Of a stretch of DNA of 64,000 bases, positions 49,470 through 58,346 are shown piece after piece (the first letter of the stretch is position 1; each line of letters starts with the position of its first letter). The notes under the pieces are model-generated. The model had not been told where the DNA came from and searched no databases. It worked only from the letters and a program-made list of their open reading frames with translations. The DNA comes from Acetobacter cibinongensis (GTDB taxonomy: Bacteria > Pseudomonadota > Alphaproteobacteria > Acetobacterales > Acetobacteraceae): the NCBI RefSeq assembly GCF_000963925.1, contig NZ_BAMV01000011.1, positions 215,493-279,492 on the forward strand. The letters are read 5' to 3'. The position numbers were made by a program, and so were the translations under genes.

Positions 49470-50906
49470 TTACTCGGCGTCGGGGAAAATTTTTCCGGGG
49501 TTCATAAGGTTTTTCGGATCCAGTGCGGCTTTGATTTTACGCATACTGTCCAGCTCTGCTCCGCCGCGCCAAGAGGGCATCATGTAGGTTTTTAATTGTC
49601 CTACGCCATGTTCTGCGGAGAAAGAGCCACCCAACTCCCGCACAATGCCAGCCACCGTGTCCATCATGGCGTGGTCCTGCGCCAGAAACGCAGCAGCGTC
49701 TGCACCCTCAGGCTGAACAAGGTTGAAGTGAATATTACCATCCCCAATATGGCCAAATGGCGCAACCCGTATGCCGGGTATCAGGTTTTCACAAGCAGCA
49801 GTGGCGCGCTCAATGAAGTCCGGAATGGTTGCCAGCGGTACGGACACGTCATTTTTCACAGAGGCACCAGCCCGCTTCTGGGCTTCTGCATGTTCTTCAC
49901 GAATCATCCAGAGAGCCTGGCGCTGGGTTTCGCTTTCTGCCAGCACGGCGTCTGATACAAGACCATTTTCAAAAGCGGTGCCCAGGGTTTCTTCCATCAG
50001 GGTGCGCAGGCTGTCATCAGCACGGGGGCTTGCCAGTTCAACAAGCACATAAGCTGGAGCGGGCTCTGAAAGGGGCAGGGCACAGTTTTCAATAAGGCTG
50101 TTGACCAGCGCCATGCTGGTGCCGGACATATATTCGAAAGCCTGAATGGCTGCGGGGTCCTGTTTGCGGAAGGTTGCAAACAGGTCAAGTGCTGCCTGTG
50201 TATTCTGCACGGCGCAAAGTGCTGTTTCCCGAGAACGAGGCTGAGGCTGAAGCTGAATAACGGCTGTGGTGATAATGCCCAGCGTCCCTTCTGACCCAAT
50301 CAGCAACTGGCGTAAGGCGTAGCCGGTATTATCTTTCCGGAGTTTGCGCATGACATTGAGCACGCTGCCGTCAGGCAGTACAGCTTCCAGGCCTAAAGCG
50401 AGTTCACGGGCATTGCCATACCGCACCGTATTGTTGCCGCCCGCATTGGTTGCCAGAACCCCGCCAATATCGGCAGAGCCTTCTGACGAAATGGAAAGCG
50501 GGAGCATTAACCCTTCCTTCAATGCTGCATCCTGTGCGGCTTTCAGGGTGACGCCAGCTTCCACCGTCATGGTCAGGTCTGCATGGTCTATGGCAATAAT
50601 GCGGTTCATGCGGGTGGTGGAAATAACAACGGCTTTGCCGCTTGTGTCTGGCGTAGCGCCGCCCACCATGCTGGTATTGCCACCCTGCGGCACCATGGGC
50701 ACGCCATACTGCACGCACAGGGCAACTGCCTTGGCGCAGGCCTCAGTTGTGGCAGGGCGCAGAACTGCGGCGCATTTGCCCTGATAGAGCATACGCCAGT
50801 CGGTACAATAGCTTTGTGTGTCAGATGTTTCCGTTAAAATGCCTGACGGGCCAAGCAGGTCTTGCAGGGCCGTGAGCAGCGGTGCGGGCAGGAATGTGTC
50901 AGGCAT
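49470..50906 (-). CDS. FAD-binding oxidoreductase, D-lactate / D-2-hydroxyglutarate dehydrogenase type
   Basis: A 478-residue flavoprotein of the VAO/GlcD family. The FAD-binding half (about 40-220) has P-Q-G-G-N-T-S-M-V-G-G-A-T-P, L-P-L-S-I-S-S-E-G-S-A-D-I-G-G and T-N-A-G-G-N-N-T-V-R-Y-G. The cap half has H-I-G-D-G-N-I-H-F-N and S-A-E-H-G-V-G with metal/substrate-binding His residues. It ends N-P-G-K-I-F. This group oxidises D-2-hydroxy acids and passes electrons to quinone or cytochrome. No Fe-S partner gene is adjacent, so a single-subunit enzyme is likely. D-lactate and 2-hydroxyglutarate are both possible substrates. Confidence 0.88.
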   Translation of the reverse strand: MPDTFLPAPLLTALQDLLGPSGILTETSDTQSYCTDWRMLYQGKCAAVLRPATTEACAKAVALCVQYGVPMVPQGGNTSMVGGATPDTSGKAVVISTTRMNRIIAIDHADLTMTVEAGVTLKAAQDAALKEGLMLPLSISSEGSADIGGVLATNAGGNNTVRYGNARELALGLEAVLPDGSVLNVMRKLRKDNTGYALRQLLIGSEGTLGIITTAVIQLQPQPRSRETALCAVQNTQAALDLFATFRKQDPAAIQAFEYMSGTSMALVNSLIENCALPLSEPAPAYVLVELASPRADDSLRTLMEETLGTAFENGLVSDAVLAESETQRQALWMIREEHAEAQKRAGASVKNDVSVPLATIPDFIERATAACENLIPGIRVAPFGHIGDGNIHFNLVQPEGADAAAFLAQDHAMMDTVAGIVRELGGSFSAEHGVGQLKTYMMPSWRGGAELDSMRKIKAALDPKNLMNPGKIFPDAE

Positions 50907-50959
50907 CGTGAAAAAACCTTCTGTTGTCAGGGCAGAACCAGAAAACGCCGGAGCCGTGT

Positions 50960-51487
50960 TTAGTAAAGATAGCGTGCATTTTCAGCCGCGCTATGAACAA
51001 CATGGTGTGTAAAAAGGTGGAAGAGTTCAGTCCCGGCTATACCGCTCAGAATACCGGCGCCAAAAGCAATCATCAGCATCAGCAGGCTGGGGTAACGGGT
51101 TTGGGATAGTTCTTCGGAAAATTGCTGTGTGAGGTCTCTTTGGCCCTGAAGGGCTCTCTGCAATTGCGTGCGCAGGTTATCGTTTTGTGTACGTGCGCCG
51201 CGCAGGTCTGTATCCAGCCGTTGAATGCTCTCCGCCATCTGCCGTAATTGGGTGCGGTATTCATCTGGCGTAGGAGACGGGCGGGAGGAAGACCGGGTAG
51301 TCCGTTTGGGGGGATCTACCGCAATGGCCTGAAAAAGGTTTTTTAGCGCCCCACCGGTTATCTTGTCTTTCTGAGCGCGGTTTTTAAGGGCTTCCAGCGC
51401 ACTGGCAGATTGACCTGACTGCTCCTCCAGCACCAGAGCCAGAATGTCAGACAGAATTTTCAGTTCTTTGGGGTCAAAGCTGCTCAT
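50960..51487 (-). CDS. Hypothetical coiled-coil protein with C-terminal membrane anchor
   Basis: A 175-residue protein. A helical N-terminal region (F-D-P-K-E-L-K-I-L-S-D-I-L-A-L-V-L-E-E) is followed by a basic linker (P-P-K-R-T-T-R-S-S-S-R). A coiled coil spans about 74-125, then a single membrane span at about 131-153. The short tail ends Y-L-Y. It overlaps the Sua5 stop by 4 bases (ATGA), so translation is coupled. No known family; by topology it is a tail-anchored cytosolic coiled-coil protein. Confidence 0.7.
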   Translation of the reverse strand: MSSFDPKELKILSDILALVLEEQSGQSASALEALKNRAQKDKITGGALKNLFQAIAVDPPKRTTRSSSRPSPTPDEYRTQLRQMAESIQRLDTDLRGARTQNDNLRTQLQRALQGQRDLTQQFSEELSQTRYPSLLMLMIAFGAGILSGIAGTELFHLFTHHVVHSAAENARYLY

Positions 51488-52476
51488 GTCAGGTTTCCTT
51501 CCTCAGGTCGAGGCGCGGCAGCACGATGCAGGCGATCCCGTATAGCAAGACCCAGGCCCTGTGCGGGAATAGGGGAGACGGCAATGGCTTTTAGACCGAG
51601 TTCCGCCCCCTTTTTGTCCAGAAAGCGCAGCCCGGCAAAAAGCCGTGCTGCGGCTTCTTCCAGACTGCCTTGCTCGCTCAGGTTAAACACATAGCCTGCG
51701 CCACGAGCCGGAGTGGGGCCAAAGGCAAGCAGGGCATCTGTGGCCTCCGGATGCGTGACATCCAGCCGGACAGGTAGAGTGGGGGCATAATGTGAGAGCA
51801 TACGACCCGGTGAAACGGGGGCGGTATCACTTGCTGTTTCCGGGTAGCTCAGCGGGCCGCACACGGCTTCCAGAGCCTCAGGCGTAATGCCACCATGGCG
51901 GAGCAGCACTGGTCTGTCAGGCTGAGTCAGGTCCAGTACCGTGCTTTCAATCCCTACCATACAGGGGCCAGTATCCAGCACGGCATCAATACGCCCATCC
52001 AACTCTTCCAGAACATGGCTGGCATCAGACGGGCTAATTCTACCGGAGCGGTTGGCGGACGGGGCGGCAATTGGCCGGTCCACCAGTGCAAGAAGGGTTT
52101 GCACGGCGTCTCCGCGCGGTACGCGTACAGCCAAAGACGTCAAACCATCTGCGGCAAGGTCGGACACCGTACTGCCGGGTGCACGGGGGAGAACCAGTGT
52201 CAGCGGTCCTGGCCAGAAGGTCTCGGCCAGTTTGCGGGCCAGAGGGGAGGCTGAAACCTGCTCAAATGCGGCGGCGGCTGTGGGAAAGTGGCTGATCAGC
52301 GGGTTGAAGCGTGGCCTGTTTTTGGCTTCAAAAATACGCGCCACAGCTTTGGGTTGAGACGCGTCTCCACCCAGCCCGTAAACGGTTTCTGTGCCAAATG
52401 CCACAAGCCCGCCGTCACGCAGAATATGGGCGGCGGCTTCAAGCCCGGAGGGTGTTGCGGCAAGGCGCAGTGTCAT
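51484..52476 (-). CDS. L-threonylcarbamoyladenylate synthase, Sua5 type
   Basis: Makes threonylcarbamoyl-AMP for the t6A37 modification of ANN-decoding tRNAs. The YrdC domain (about 5-205) has G-G-L-V-A-F-G-T-E-T-V-Y-G-L-G-G-D-A, K-N-R-P-R-F-N-P-L, P-G-P-L-T-L-V-L and P-S-A-N-R-S-G. A linker S-P-G-R-M-L-S-H-Y-A-P and the C-terminal Sua5 domain (about 225-325) follow. At 330 residues it is the two-domain Sua5 form rather than the short TsaC. Confidence 0.93.
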   Translation of the reverse strand: MTLRLAATPSGLEAAAHILRDGGLVAFGTETVYGLGGDASQPKAVARIFEAKNRPRFNPLISHFPTAAAAFEQVSASPLARKLAETFWPGPLTLVLPRAPGSTVSDLAADGLTSLAVRVPRGDAVQTLLALVDRPIAAPSANRSGRISPSDASHVLEELDGRIDAVLDTGPCMVGIESTVLDLTQPDRPVLLRHGGITPEALEAVCGPLSYPETASDTAPVSPGRMLSHYAPTLPVRLDVTHPEATDALLAFGPTPARGAGYVFNLSEQGSLEEAAARLFAGLRFLDKKGAELGLKAIAVSPIPAQGLGLAIRDRLHRAAAPRPEEGNLT

Positions 52477-52512
52477 GGGTATGCGTATTTCTGTTCAAAG
52501 CATTGGAGGGCT

Positions 52513-53283
52513 TTAGAGTGCGCCGGTGCAGACAAAGGGAGGGTTCTTCCAGTCTGTTTTGCCATAAAGGAGCGGGCTGCCATCCAGCAAGGTCAGATGA
52601 CCACCAGCGGCTTCCAAAATGGCATGGGGGGCGGCCGTGTCCCACTCCATCGTGGGGCCAAGGCGCGGGTAGAAGTCGACAGCACCTTCTGCAACGCGGG
52701 CAAATTTAACGGCTGAGCCAATATTGCCAATGGACGCAATGCGCCGCTCCCCCAGATACTCGGCCAATCTGGGGTCATCAGCGTAGTGACGTGAAGCCAG
52801 AACACTCAGGCCTTCTGGTGGCGGACGGCGAACATGAATGACCGTGGTGCCATTGCGGTCCGTACGGTGTGCAGGCAGGCCAACGCCCCCTGTATAAAGC
52901 TGGTGATACGCAGGCAAAGCCATGGCCCCTAGATACGCACGACCGTCACGGACCAGACCGATATTGACCGTAAAATCATCCCGTCCGGCAGCAAATTCCC
53001 GCGTGCCGTCCAGCGGGTCCACCAGCCAGTATTCCGGCGCTACCGTGCCAAGCAGGCCTGAAGCCACTTCTTCTTCTGCAATAACGGGAATATGGGGCGC
53101 TTCGGCCCGAAGCCCCTTGAGGATATGCGCTTCCGCCGCGTGGTCTGCTTCCGTCACCGGGGAGGCATCGGTCTTGGTCAGGGTCTTGAACCCACGGGCG
53201 CGAATGGTGCGGATAATCTCAGCGGCTTCTTCCGCCAGTCGGGCGGCAAGGGCCAGAAGATCTGCGTCAGTATGGCTGGTCAT
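52513..53283 (-). CDS. cysQ: 3'(2'),5'-bisphosphate nucleotidase CysQ (inositol monophosphatase family)
   Basis: Hydrolyses PAP from sulfate assimilation. The 256 residues carry the metal-dependent phosphatase motifs: E-E-E-V, D-P-L-D-G-T-R-E-F, and W-D-T-A-A-P-H-A-I-L-E-A-A-G-G in the C-terminal half. I use ATG 53283 (M-T-S-H-T-D-A-D); the frame is open to 53379, but the extra 32 residues have unlike composition. It is upstream of Sua5 on the same strand by 36 bases. Confidence 0.9.
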   Translation of the reverse strand: MTSHTDADLLALAARLAEEAAEIIRTIRARGFKTLTKTDASPVTEADHAAEAHILKGLRAEAPHIPVIAEEEVASGLLGTVAPEYWLVDPLDGTREFAAGRDDFTVNIGLVRDGRAYLGAMALPAYHQLYTGGVGLPAHRTDRNGTTVIHVRRPPPEGLSVLASRHYADDPRLAEYLGERRIASIGNIGSAVKFARVAEGAVDFYPRLGPTMEWDTAAPHAILEAAGGHLTLLDGSPLLYGKTDWKNPPFVCTGAL

Positions 53284-53461
53284 GGGGGCAGCATAGGGTA
53301 AATCTGGCGTTTCGTCATGTCCCCAAATACTGAGGGTCAGCCACGCCTGCCGTCTTGTAGTGTAAGAGATGAGGCCCATATTGCCACAGCATATGGTAGA
53401 GCGCTGCGAGCCATGCGATAAAGCGCACAGATTTTGAAAAACCCGAGGAGGCCAGATTTTT

Positions 53462-54928
53462 ATGCTACATGTTACGTTCGCCCCAGAAAACCTACCACAG
53501 AATGGGGCTCTGGCACTTCTGGTTGCCGAGGGGCAGGATCATTCTTCTTTCTACAAGGCGCTGGATGACGCAACAGGCGGTGCGATAAGCCGCGCAGCCA
53601 AAGCAGACGGGTTTTCAGGCAAAGAAGGGCGCGTCACGACCATTCTGGCGCCCGGTGCAGGGCTGGACCGGGTTGTGCTGGTGGGCGTTGGCGCGAAAGA
53701 CGCTTTTGGCCCTAAAGAGGCTGAGAACGCCGGTGGTGTAGCGGCCTCGGCACTGTTGAAGGCTGAGAAAGCGTCTGTTGCTGTGGCAGGACTGCCTCAT
53801 GCTGCACACGTGGCGCTGGGTGCGACACTTGGGGCTTATCATTTCGGGCTGTATCAGAGCGTACCTGAGGATGATAAAAATCACGCCCTTGCCAAACTGG
53901 ATGTTCTGACCTCAGACGTGGCGCAGGCTGACGCTGCATGGCCCGCACAGGCCGCCATCGCGCGTGGTGTGATCCTGACGCGTGATCTGGTGACAGAGCC
54001 CGCCAATGTTCTGACCCCCATTGAATTTGCTGAACGCATTACAACTCTGCGGAATCTCGGTTTGGACATTGAGGTGCTGGACCGCACTGCAATGGAAAAG
54101 CTGGGTTTTGGCGCGTTGCTGGGTGTGGCGCAGGGCAGTGAGAACGAACCACGCACCGTTATCATGCGCTGGAATGGCGGCGTGAAAGACGAAGCCCCGA
54201 TCGCCTTTATCGGCAAAGGCGTGACCTTTGACTGTGGCGGCATTTCCATCAAACCAGCTGCTGGTATGGAAGAAATGAAAGGTGACATGGCAGGGGCCGC
54301 AACGGTTACCGGCCTGATGGCAGCACTGGCAGGCCGTAAGGCGCAGGTGAATGCCGTGGGTATTGTCGGGCTTGTTGAAAACATGGTGTCCGGTAACGCC
54401 CAGCGCCCTGGGGATGTTGTGCGTAGTGCTTCTGGCCAGACCATTGAAGTCCTGAACACGGATGCCGAAGGTCGTCTGGTTCTGGCAGATATTCTCTGGT
54501 ACGCCCGTGAACGCTTTGCACCGAAACTGATGGTTGACCTCGCAACCCTGACCGGGGCCATTGTCGTCAGCTTGGGCCATGAATATGCAGGCCTGTTCTC
54601 TAACAATGATGCTCTTGCAGCCGATCTGGCACAGGCTGGTGAGGCAACAGGTGACCTGCTGTGGCGTATGCCTATGGGCAAAGCGTATGATGCCCTGATT
54701 AAATCCGACATTGCGGACATGAAGAACATTGGGGGCGGTCGTGCAGGCGGGTCTATTACCGCAGCACAGTTCCTGAAGCGTTTTGTGGGGGAAACACCTT
54801 GGGCGCATCTGGATATTGCTGGCACGTCCTGGCTGGCTAAAGGCAAGAATGGTCAACCCAAAGGGGCTACAGGCTTTGGCGTGCGCCTGCTGAACACATT
54901 CGTTCAAACCCGGCACGAAAAAGCGTAA
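53462..54928 (+). CDS. pepA: Leucyl aminopeptidase (M17)
   Basis: A dizinc cytosolic aminopeptidase. The 488 residues have an N-terminal regulatory domain (1-160) and a catalytic domain with F-I-G-K-G-V-T-F-D-C-G-G-I-S-I-K-P, D-M-A-G-A-A-T-V, the family signature N-T-D-A-E-G-R-L, and G-G-G-R-A-G-G-S-I-T. The order and spacing fit a hexameric M17 enzyme. The start is ATG 53462 with AGGAGG upstream. holC, often next to pepA in proteobacteria, is 2 kb away here, beyond the M28 gene. Confidence 0.96.
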   Translation: MLHVTFAPENLPQNGALALLVAEGQDHSSFYKALDDATGGAISRAAKADGFSGKEGRVTTILAPGAGLDRVVLVGVGAKDAFGPKEAENAGGVAASALLKAEKASVAVAGLPHAAHVALGATLGAYHFGLYQSVPEDDKNHALAKLDVLTSDVAQADAAWPAQAAIARGVILTRDLVTEPANVLTPIEFAERITTLRNLGLDIEVLDRTAMEKLGFGALLGVAQGSENEPRTVIMRWNGGVKDEAPIAFIGKGVTFDCGGISIKPAAGMEEMKGDMAGAATVTGLMAALAGRKAQVNAVGIVGLVENMVSGNAQRPGDVVRSASGQTIEVLNTDAEGRLVLADILWYARERFAPKLMVDLATLTGAIVVSLGHEYAGLFSNNDALAADLAQAGEATGDLLWRMPMGKAYDALIKSDIADMKNIGGGRAGGSITAAQFLKRFVGETPWAHLDIAGTSWLAKGKNGQPKGATGFGVRLLNTFVQTRHEKA

Positions 54929-54956
54929 CTGACCGATATACAATCCAGCCACCAAG

Positions 54957-54984
54957 AAAAGGCTCCTTCGGGGGCCTTTTTTTG
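54957..54984 (+). terminator. Terminator after pepA
   Basis: Stem AAAAGGCTCC with GGGGCCTTTT around a stable TTCG tetraloop and a T run. Confidence 0.85.
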
Positions 54985-55083
54985 TGCCTGCTCTCAGGCA
55001 TAGGATGATGACAGGAGCTTGCTTTTGGTTCGGATGCGAAATGCGCTATGATGGACAGGAAATAAACACAGGCGCAGGTCCCC

Positions 55084-56835
55084 ATGAGCAGCAATCATCC
55101 TCTTTCTTTTGCACTCCGGCCCATTTCCTCTCACGGATGGCGTCAAAAAATGGTGGGGAGCGTTGCCTGCCTAGGGGTTTTCATGAGTGCTGGGGCCTTG
55201 GCCCTTCCGGCCTATGCCAGTTCTCATTCTGATGCGGCTTCCTACGCGCCAATCGACCCTCAGCATATGTCTGACACCATGCGTGTTCTGGCCTCTGATA
55301 CATTTGAAGGCCGAGCACCTGGTACGCAGGGGGAAGAGCGCACGGTAGCATGGCTCATTCAAGCCTATCAGCAGCTTGGTCTGGAACCTGCGGGGGATAA
55401 TGGTGGCTGGACGCAAACCGTGCCACTCCTGCGCACACAGGTTGGTAAACCTTCAGTGTCTAAAGTCAGTTTTCCTAGTGAAACGGTCTCTCTGGAACAA
55501 AACAAGGATATCTATTTTTCCACCAATCAGGCTGTTAAACTGATTGATATTGCACAGGCTCCTCTGGTGTTCGTGGGCTATGGTGTGCACGCTCCGGAAC
55601 GGGGATGGGATGACTTCAAGGGCGTTGACCTTAAAGGCAAGATTGCCATTTTTCTGATTAATGACCCGGACTTTGAGGCCACGAAAGATGATGCGGCGTA
55701 TGAGCGCTTTAATGGCCGCGCCATGACCTATTACGGCCGCTGGACCTATAAATATGAGGAAGCCGCACGGCGGGGGGCCATAGGTGCCCTGATTGTGCAT
55801 GACAAACCCGGTGCCTCTTATGGTTGGGAAACGGTCATTGCACCCGGTGGGGAGTCTTTTGACATTGTGCGTGGGAAAAAAGACCGCCCTGTTCTGATGC
55901 AGGGCTGGTTGTCCGGGGATGCCGCAAACAAATTGTTTACAGCAGCCGGGCTTGATCTGGCAGAAGAACGGGTTAAGGCACGGCAGACCAGTTTTTCACC
56001 TATTACCATTCATAATGCGGGCTTTTCGCTTAAAGTGCCGGTTAAGCATGTTCAGGTCACAAGCCAGAATGTTCTGGGCAAAATAACCGGTGCCAAAAGA
56101 CCGGATGAAAGCGTGATGTTCGGTGCGCATTGGGATGCGTATGGCATGAGCACGAACGCGCAGGGCCAGACTATTATTCGCCGTGGCGCGATTGATGATG
56201 GGTCTGGTATTGCGGGCGTGCTGGAAATTGCACGCGCGTTCAAGGCAGGTCCGCAGCCAGATCGTACCGTTGTGTTTGCCGCATGGACTGCCGAAGAACG
56301 TGGCCTTCTTGGGTCCGGCTGGTATGCAGCGCACCCGCTGGTGAATTTGCAGAAAACAGCAGCAAATTTCACAATGGATGTTTTGCAGATGGCAGGTCCG
56401 TCCCGCAATGGGTTCATGGTGGGAGCTGGGCAAAATACCGTGCAGGATGATGTTGCAGCCGCCGCAAAAAAACAGGGCCGCACCATGCAGCCGGAAGCCA
56501 TGCCGGAACGGGGAGCTTTTTATCGGGCAGATCATTTGCCCTTCGCCAGAGTTGGTGTGCCTGTTGTCGCCATGATGGATATGGCGGGCTATCCGGACCT
56601 GCGTAAAGGTGGGGTAGAAGCAGGCAAGGCATGGCTCGTGGGCTATATGGCCTGCTACCATCAAGCTTGCGACAGTTGGAGTGCGGACTGGGATGTACGC
56701 GGTGCGGCTGAGGACGTAGCCCTTCTGTACACAGTGGGTAAAGATCTGGCTTTTTCAAAAAACTGGCCGGAATGGAATCACACGTCTGAATTCTACGGTG
56801 TGCGTGAAAGCAGCAAGGCTCAGCGCGCAGACTGA
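55084..56835 (+). CDS. M28-family aminopeptidase with PA domain, periplasmic
   Basis: An exported zinc peptidase of 583 residues. The long N-terminus with a hydrophobic core ends at about A-Y-A-S near residue 46 (signal peptide). The lead holds D-T-F-E-G-R-A-P-G-T-Q-G-E-E-R-T. A PA-type insert (about 170-290) has F-V-G-Y-G-V-H-A-P. The M28 core has metal ligands H-W-D, D-D-G-S-G-I-A-G-V-L-E and E-E-R-G-L-L-G-S, then a late R-A-D-H-L-P-F and the C-terminal Y-H-Q-A-C-D. The substrate is unknown; it probably trims peptides from extracytoplasmic proteolysis. ATG 55084 lies close to the pepA terminator. Confidence 0.9.
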   Translation: MSSNHPLSFALRPISSHGWRQKMVGSVACLGVFMSAGALALPAYASSHSDAASYAPIDPQHMSDTMRVLASDTFEGRAPGTQGEERTVAWLIQAYQQLGLEPAGDNGGWTQTVPLLRTQVGKPSVSKVSFPSETVSLEQNKDIYFSTNQAVKLIDIAQAPLVFVGYGVHAPERGWDDFKGVDLKGKIAIFLINDPDFEATKDDAAYERFNGRAMTYYGRWTYKYEEAARRGAIGALIVHDKPGASYGWETVIAPGGESFDIVRGKKDRPVLMQGWLSGDAANKLFTAAGLDLAEERVKARQTSFSPITIHNAGFSLKVPVKHVQVTSQNVLGKITGAKRPDESVMFGAHWDAYGMSTNAQGQTIIRRGAIDDGSGIAGVLEIARAFKAGPQPDRTVVFAAWTAEERGLLGSGWYAAHPLVNLQKTAANFTMDVLQMAGPSRNGFMVGAGQNTVQDDVAAAAKKQGRTMQPEAMPERGAFYRADHLPFARVGVPVVAMMDMAGYPDLRKGGVEAGKAWLVGYMACYHQACDSWSADWDVRGAAEDVALLYTVGKDLAFSKNWPEWNHTSEFYGVRESSKAQRAD

Positions 56836-56856
56836 GTGTATGGGCGGAGCGGGTTG

Positions 56857-57303
56857 TTAACGCGCCCGCTTCCACCCCTGTGCTTCTTGGCGCCAGTAGG
56901 TTAGGTCATGCCCTGCGGCTTTCATGGCGGTCCAGCGGGTGCGGGCCGCAGCAACGGCGTTTTCATCATGCCCGTCAAACAGATCAAAAACACGCTCAAA
57001 TTGACTGCAGTCTTCACACTGCCGGTTTTCAAGCAGGAACAGGAATTTAGCGTTATTGGGGGCCTCAGCCTCCACACTGAGCCAGATGGGTTGCAGGTCT
57101 GGCCGTAGTACGCCTGCGCTGCCGTGGGGTAACCATGTTGGGGTGGAGATTTTCCACAAGGTTTTATCAACATCGTCCAGTACGGTTTTTGTCTGGCACC
57201 AGATGGCGGCTTTCTGGCCACTGGCCAGTGTGCGGGTCAAGAGCGGGGGCAGGGCGTCTGTCACGCTGGTGCGGGTAAGGTGATAAAAACCAATCTGTGT
57301 CAT
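56857..57303 (-). CDS. holC: DNA polymerase III chi subunit
   Basis: A 148-residue clamp-loader accessory protein that links polymerase III to SSB. The family start M-T-Q-I-G-F-Y-H-L-T, the Q-K-A-A-I-W-C-Q-T strand, D-K-T-L-W, F-L-P-H-G (here W-L-P-H-G) and R-V-F-D-L-F-D-G-H-D are all present, as is the closing Y-W-R-Q. Length is as expected. It converges on the M28 gene with a 21-base gap. Confidence 0.9.
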   Translation of the reverse strand: MTQIGFYHLTRTSVTDALPPLLTRTLASGQKAAIWCQTKTVLDDVDKTLWKISTPTWLPHGSAGVLRPDLQPIWLSVEAEAPNNAKFLFLLENRQCEDCSQFERVFDLFDGHDENAVAAARTRWTAMKAAGHDLTYWRQEAQGWKRAR

Positions 57304-57473
57304 GCTGCCTGCCGTTGGTGACGTACTGCGTATGTCTTGTTAGCATGTGTGCTACCTGATGGGGAACGCTTTACCCCGCCCTGCGCTGGGAACACAAAGA
57401 CCCGTGCAGCACGCCACTGCCGTTACGGCGGTGCAGACTGGTCTGCCCAGATAGAGAGAAAGGCCCGATAGCC

Positions 57474-58331
57474 ATGACCAAGACAGTAACTCTTGCCAAC
57501 GGCACGGCTCTGCCCGCTTTGGGAATGGGCACATGGAATATGGGCGGCACCCCCGGCCCCAAACTGAAGCAGGAAATTGAAAGCCTGCGCTACGGTATTG
57601 AGGCCGGGCTAAAGGTTGTTGATACCGCGGAAATGTATGGAGATGGCCTGTCCGAATGTCTGGTGGGCGAAGCAACCTATATTATGCGGCAGGATGTTTT
57701 TCTGGTCAGCAAGGTCCTGCCGTCCAACGCCTCCGCCGCTGGGGTGGCTGAGGCTTGCCGCAAGTCTTTACGGCGGCTGGGCACGACTTATCTGGATTTA
57801 TATTTGCTGCACTGGCGCGGCGCGACCCCGCTGGCAGAAACCGTGGAAGCCTTCCGGAAACTGAAACAGGAAGGGCTCATCCGCAACTGGGGTGTCTCCA
57901 ATTTTGATGTGGATGACGTGTTGGAGCTTGAAGCCTGCACCAACCCCGGTGAATGTGCTGTAAACCAGATTCTCTACAGTCTGGAGCATCGGGGTGTGGA
58001 GTATGACCTGCTGGATGCAAACCGGTTCCGCAATATCGTTACCATGGCCTATTCGCCCATAGGGCAAGGGGGTGCTTTGCTGCACAACCCAACACTACAG
58101 GCTGTGGCGGCGCGGCACAAAACTGCAACAGGCCCTGCTACACCAGCACAGATTGCTTTGGCGTGGGTCTTGCGGCAGCGCAATATGCTGGCTATCCCCA
58201 AGGCAAGCTCCCTTGAGCACCTGAAGCAGAATATTGCCGCGCAGGATATTGTTTTGACAGAAGCGGACCTGACGGAGCTGGATGCAGCGTTTCCGCCCCC
58301 CAGCAAAAAAACGTCTCTGGAAATGATCTGA
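57474..58331 (+). CDS. Aldo/keto reductase
   Basis: An NAD(P)H-dependent carbonyl reductase of 285 residues. The TIM barrel carries the catalytic tetrad: Asp and Tyr in V-V-D-T-A-E-M-Y-G-D-G, Lys in F-L-V-S-K-V-L, and His in L-Y-L-L-H-W-R-G. The cofactor region I-P-K-A-S-S-L-E-H-L-K-Q-N replaces the usual R-x-x-x-x-x-N signature in part. It resembles the YdjG/2,5-diketogluconate reductase side of the family. The substrate is unknown. GAGAGAAAGG lies upstream of the ATG, and the next gene converges 15 bases away. Confidence 0.9.
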   Translation: MTKTVTLANGTALPALGMGTWNMGGTPGPKLKQEIESLRYGIEAGLKVVDTAEMYGDGLSECLVGEATYIMRQDVFLVSKVLPSNASAAGVAEACRKSLRRLGTTYLDLYLLHWRGATPLAETVEAFRKLKQEGLIRNWGVSNFDVDDVLELEACTNPGECAVNQILYSLEHRGVEYDLLDANRFRNIVTMAYSPIGQGGALLHNPTLQAVAARHKTATGPATPAQIALAWVLRQRNMLAIPKASSLEHLKQNIAAQDIVLTEADLTELDAAFPPPSKKTSLEMI

Positions 58332-58346
58332 AGTGTTGTCGGGGTT

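Noticed and set aside
53912..54955. 347-codon frame antisense to pepA
   Set aside because: Opposite PepA, whose catalytic motifs are all present; the antisense product has no recognisable pattern.
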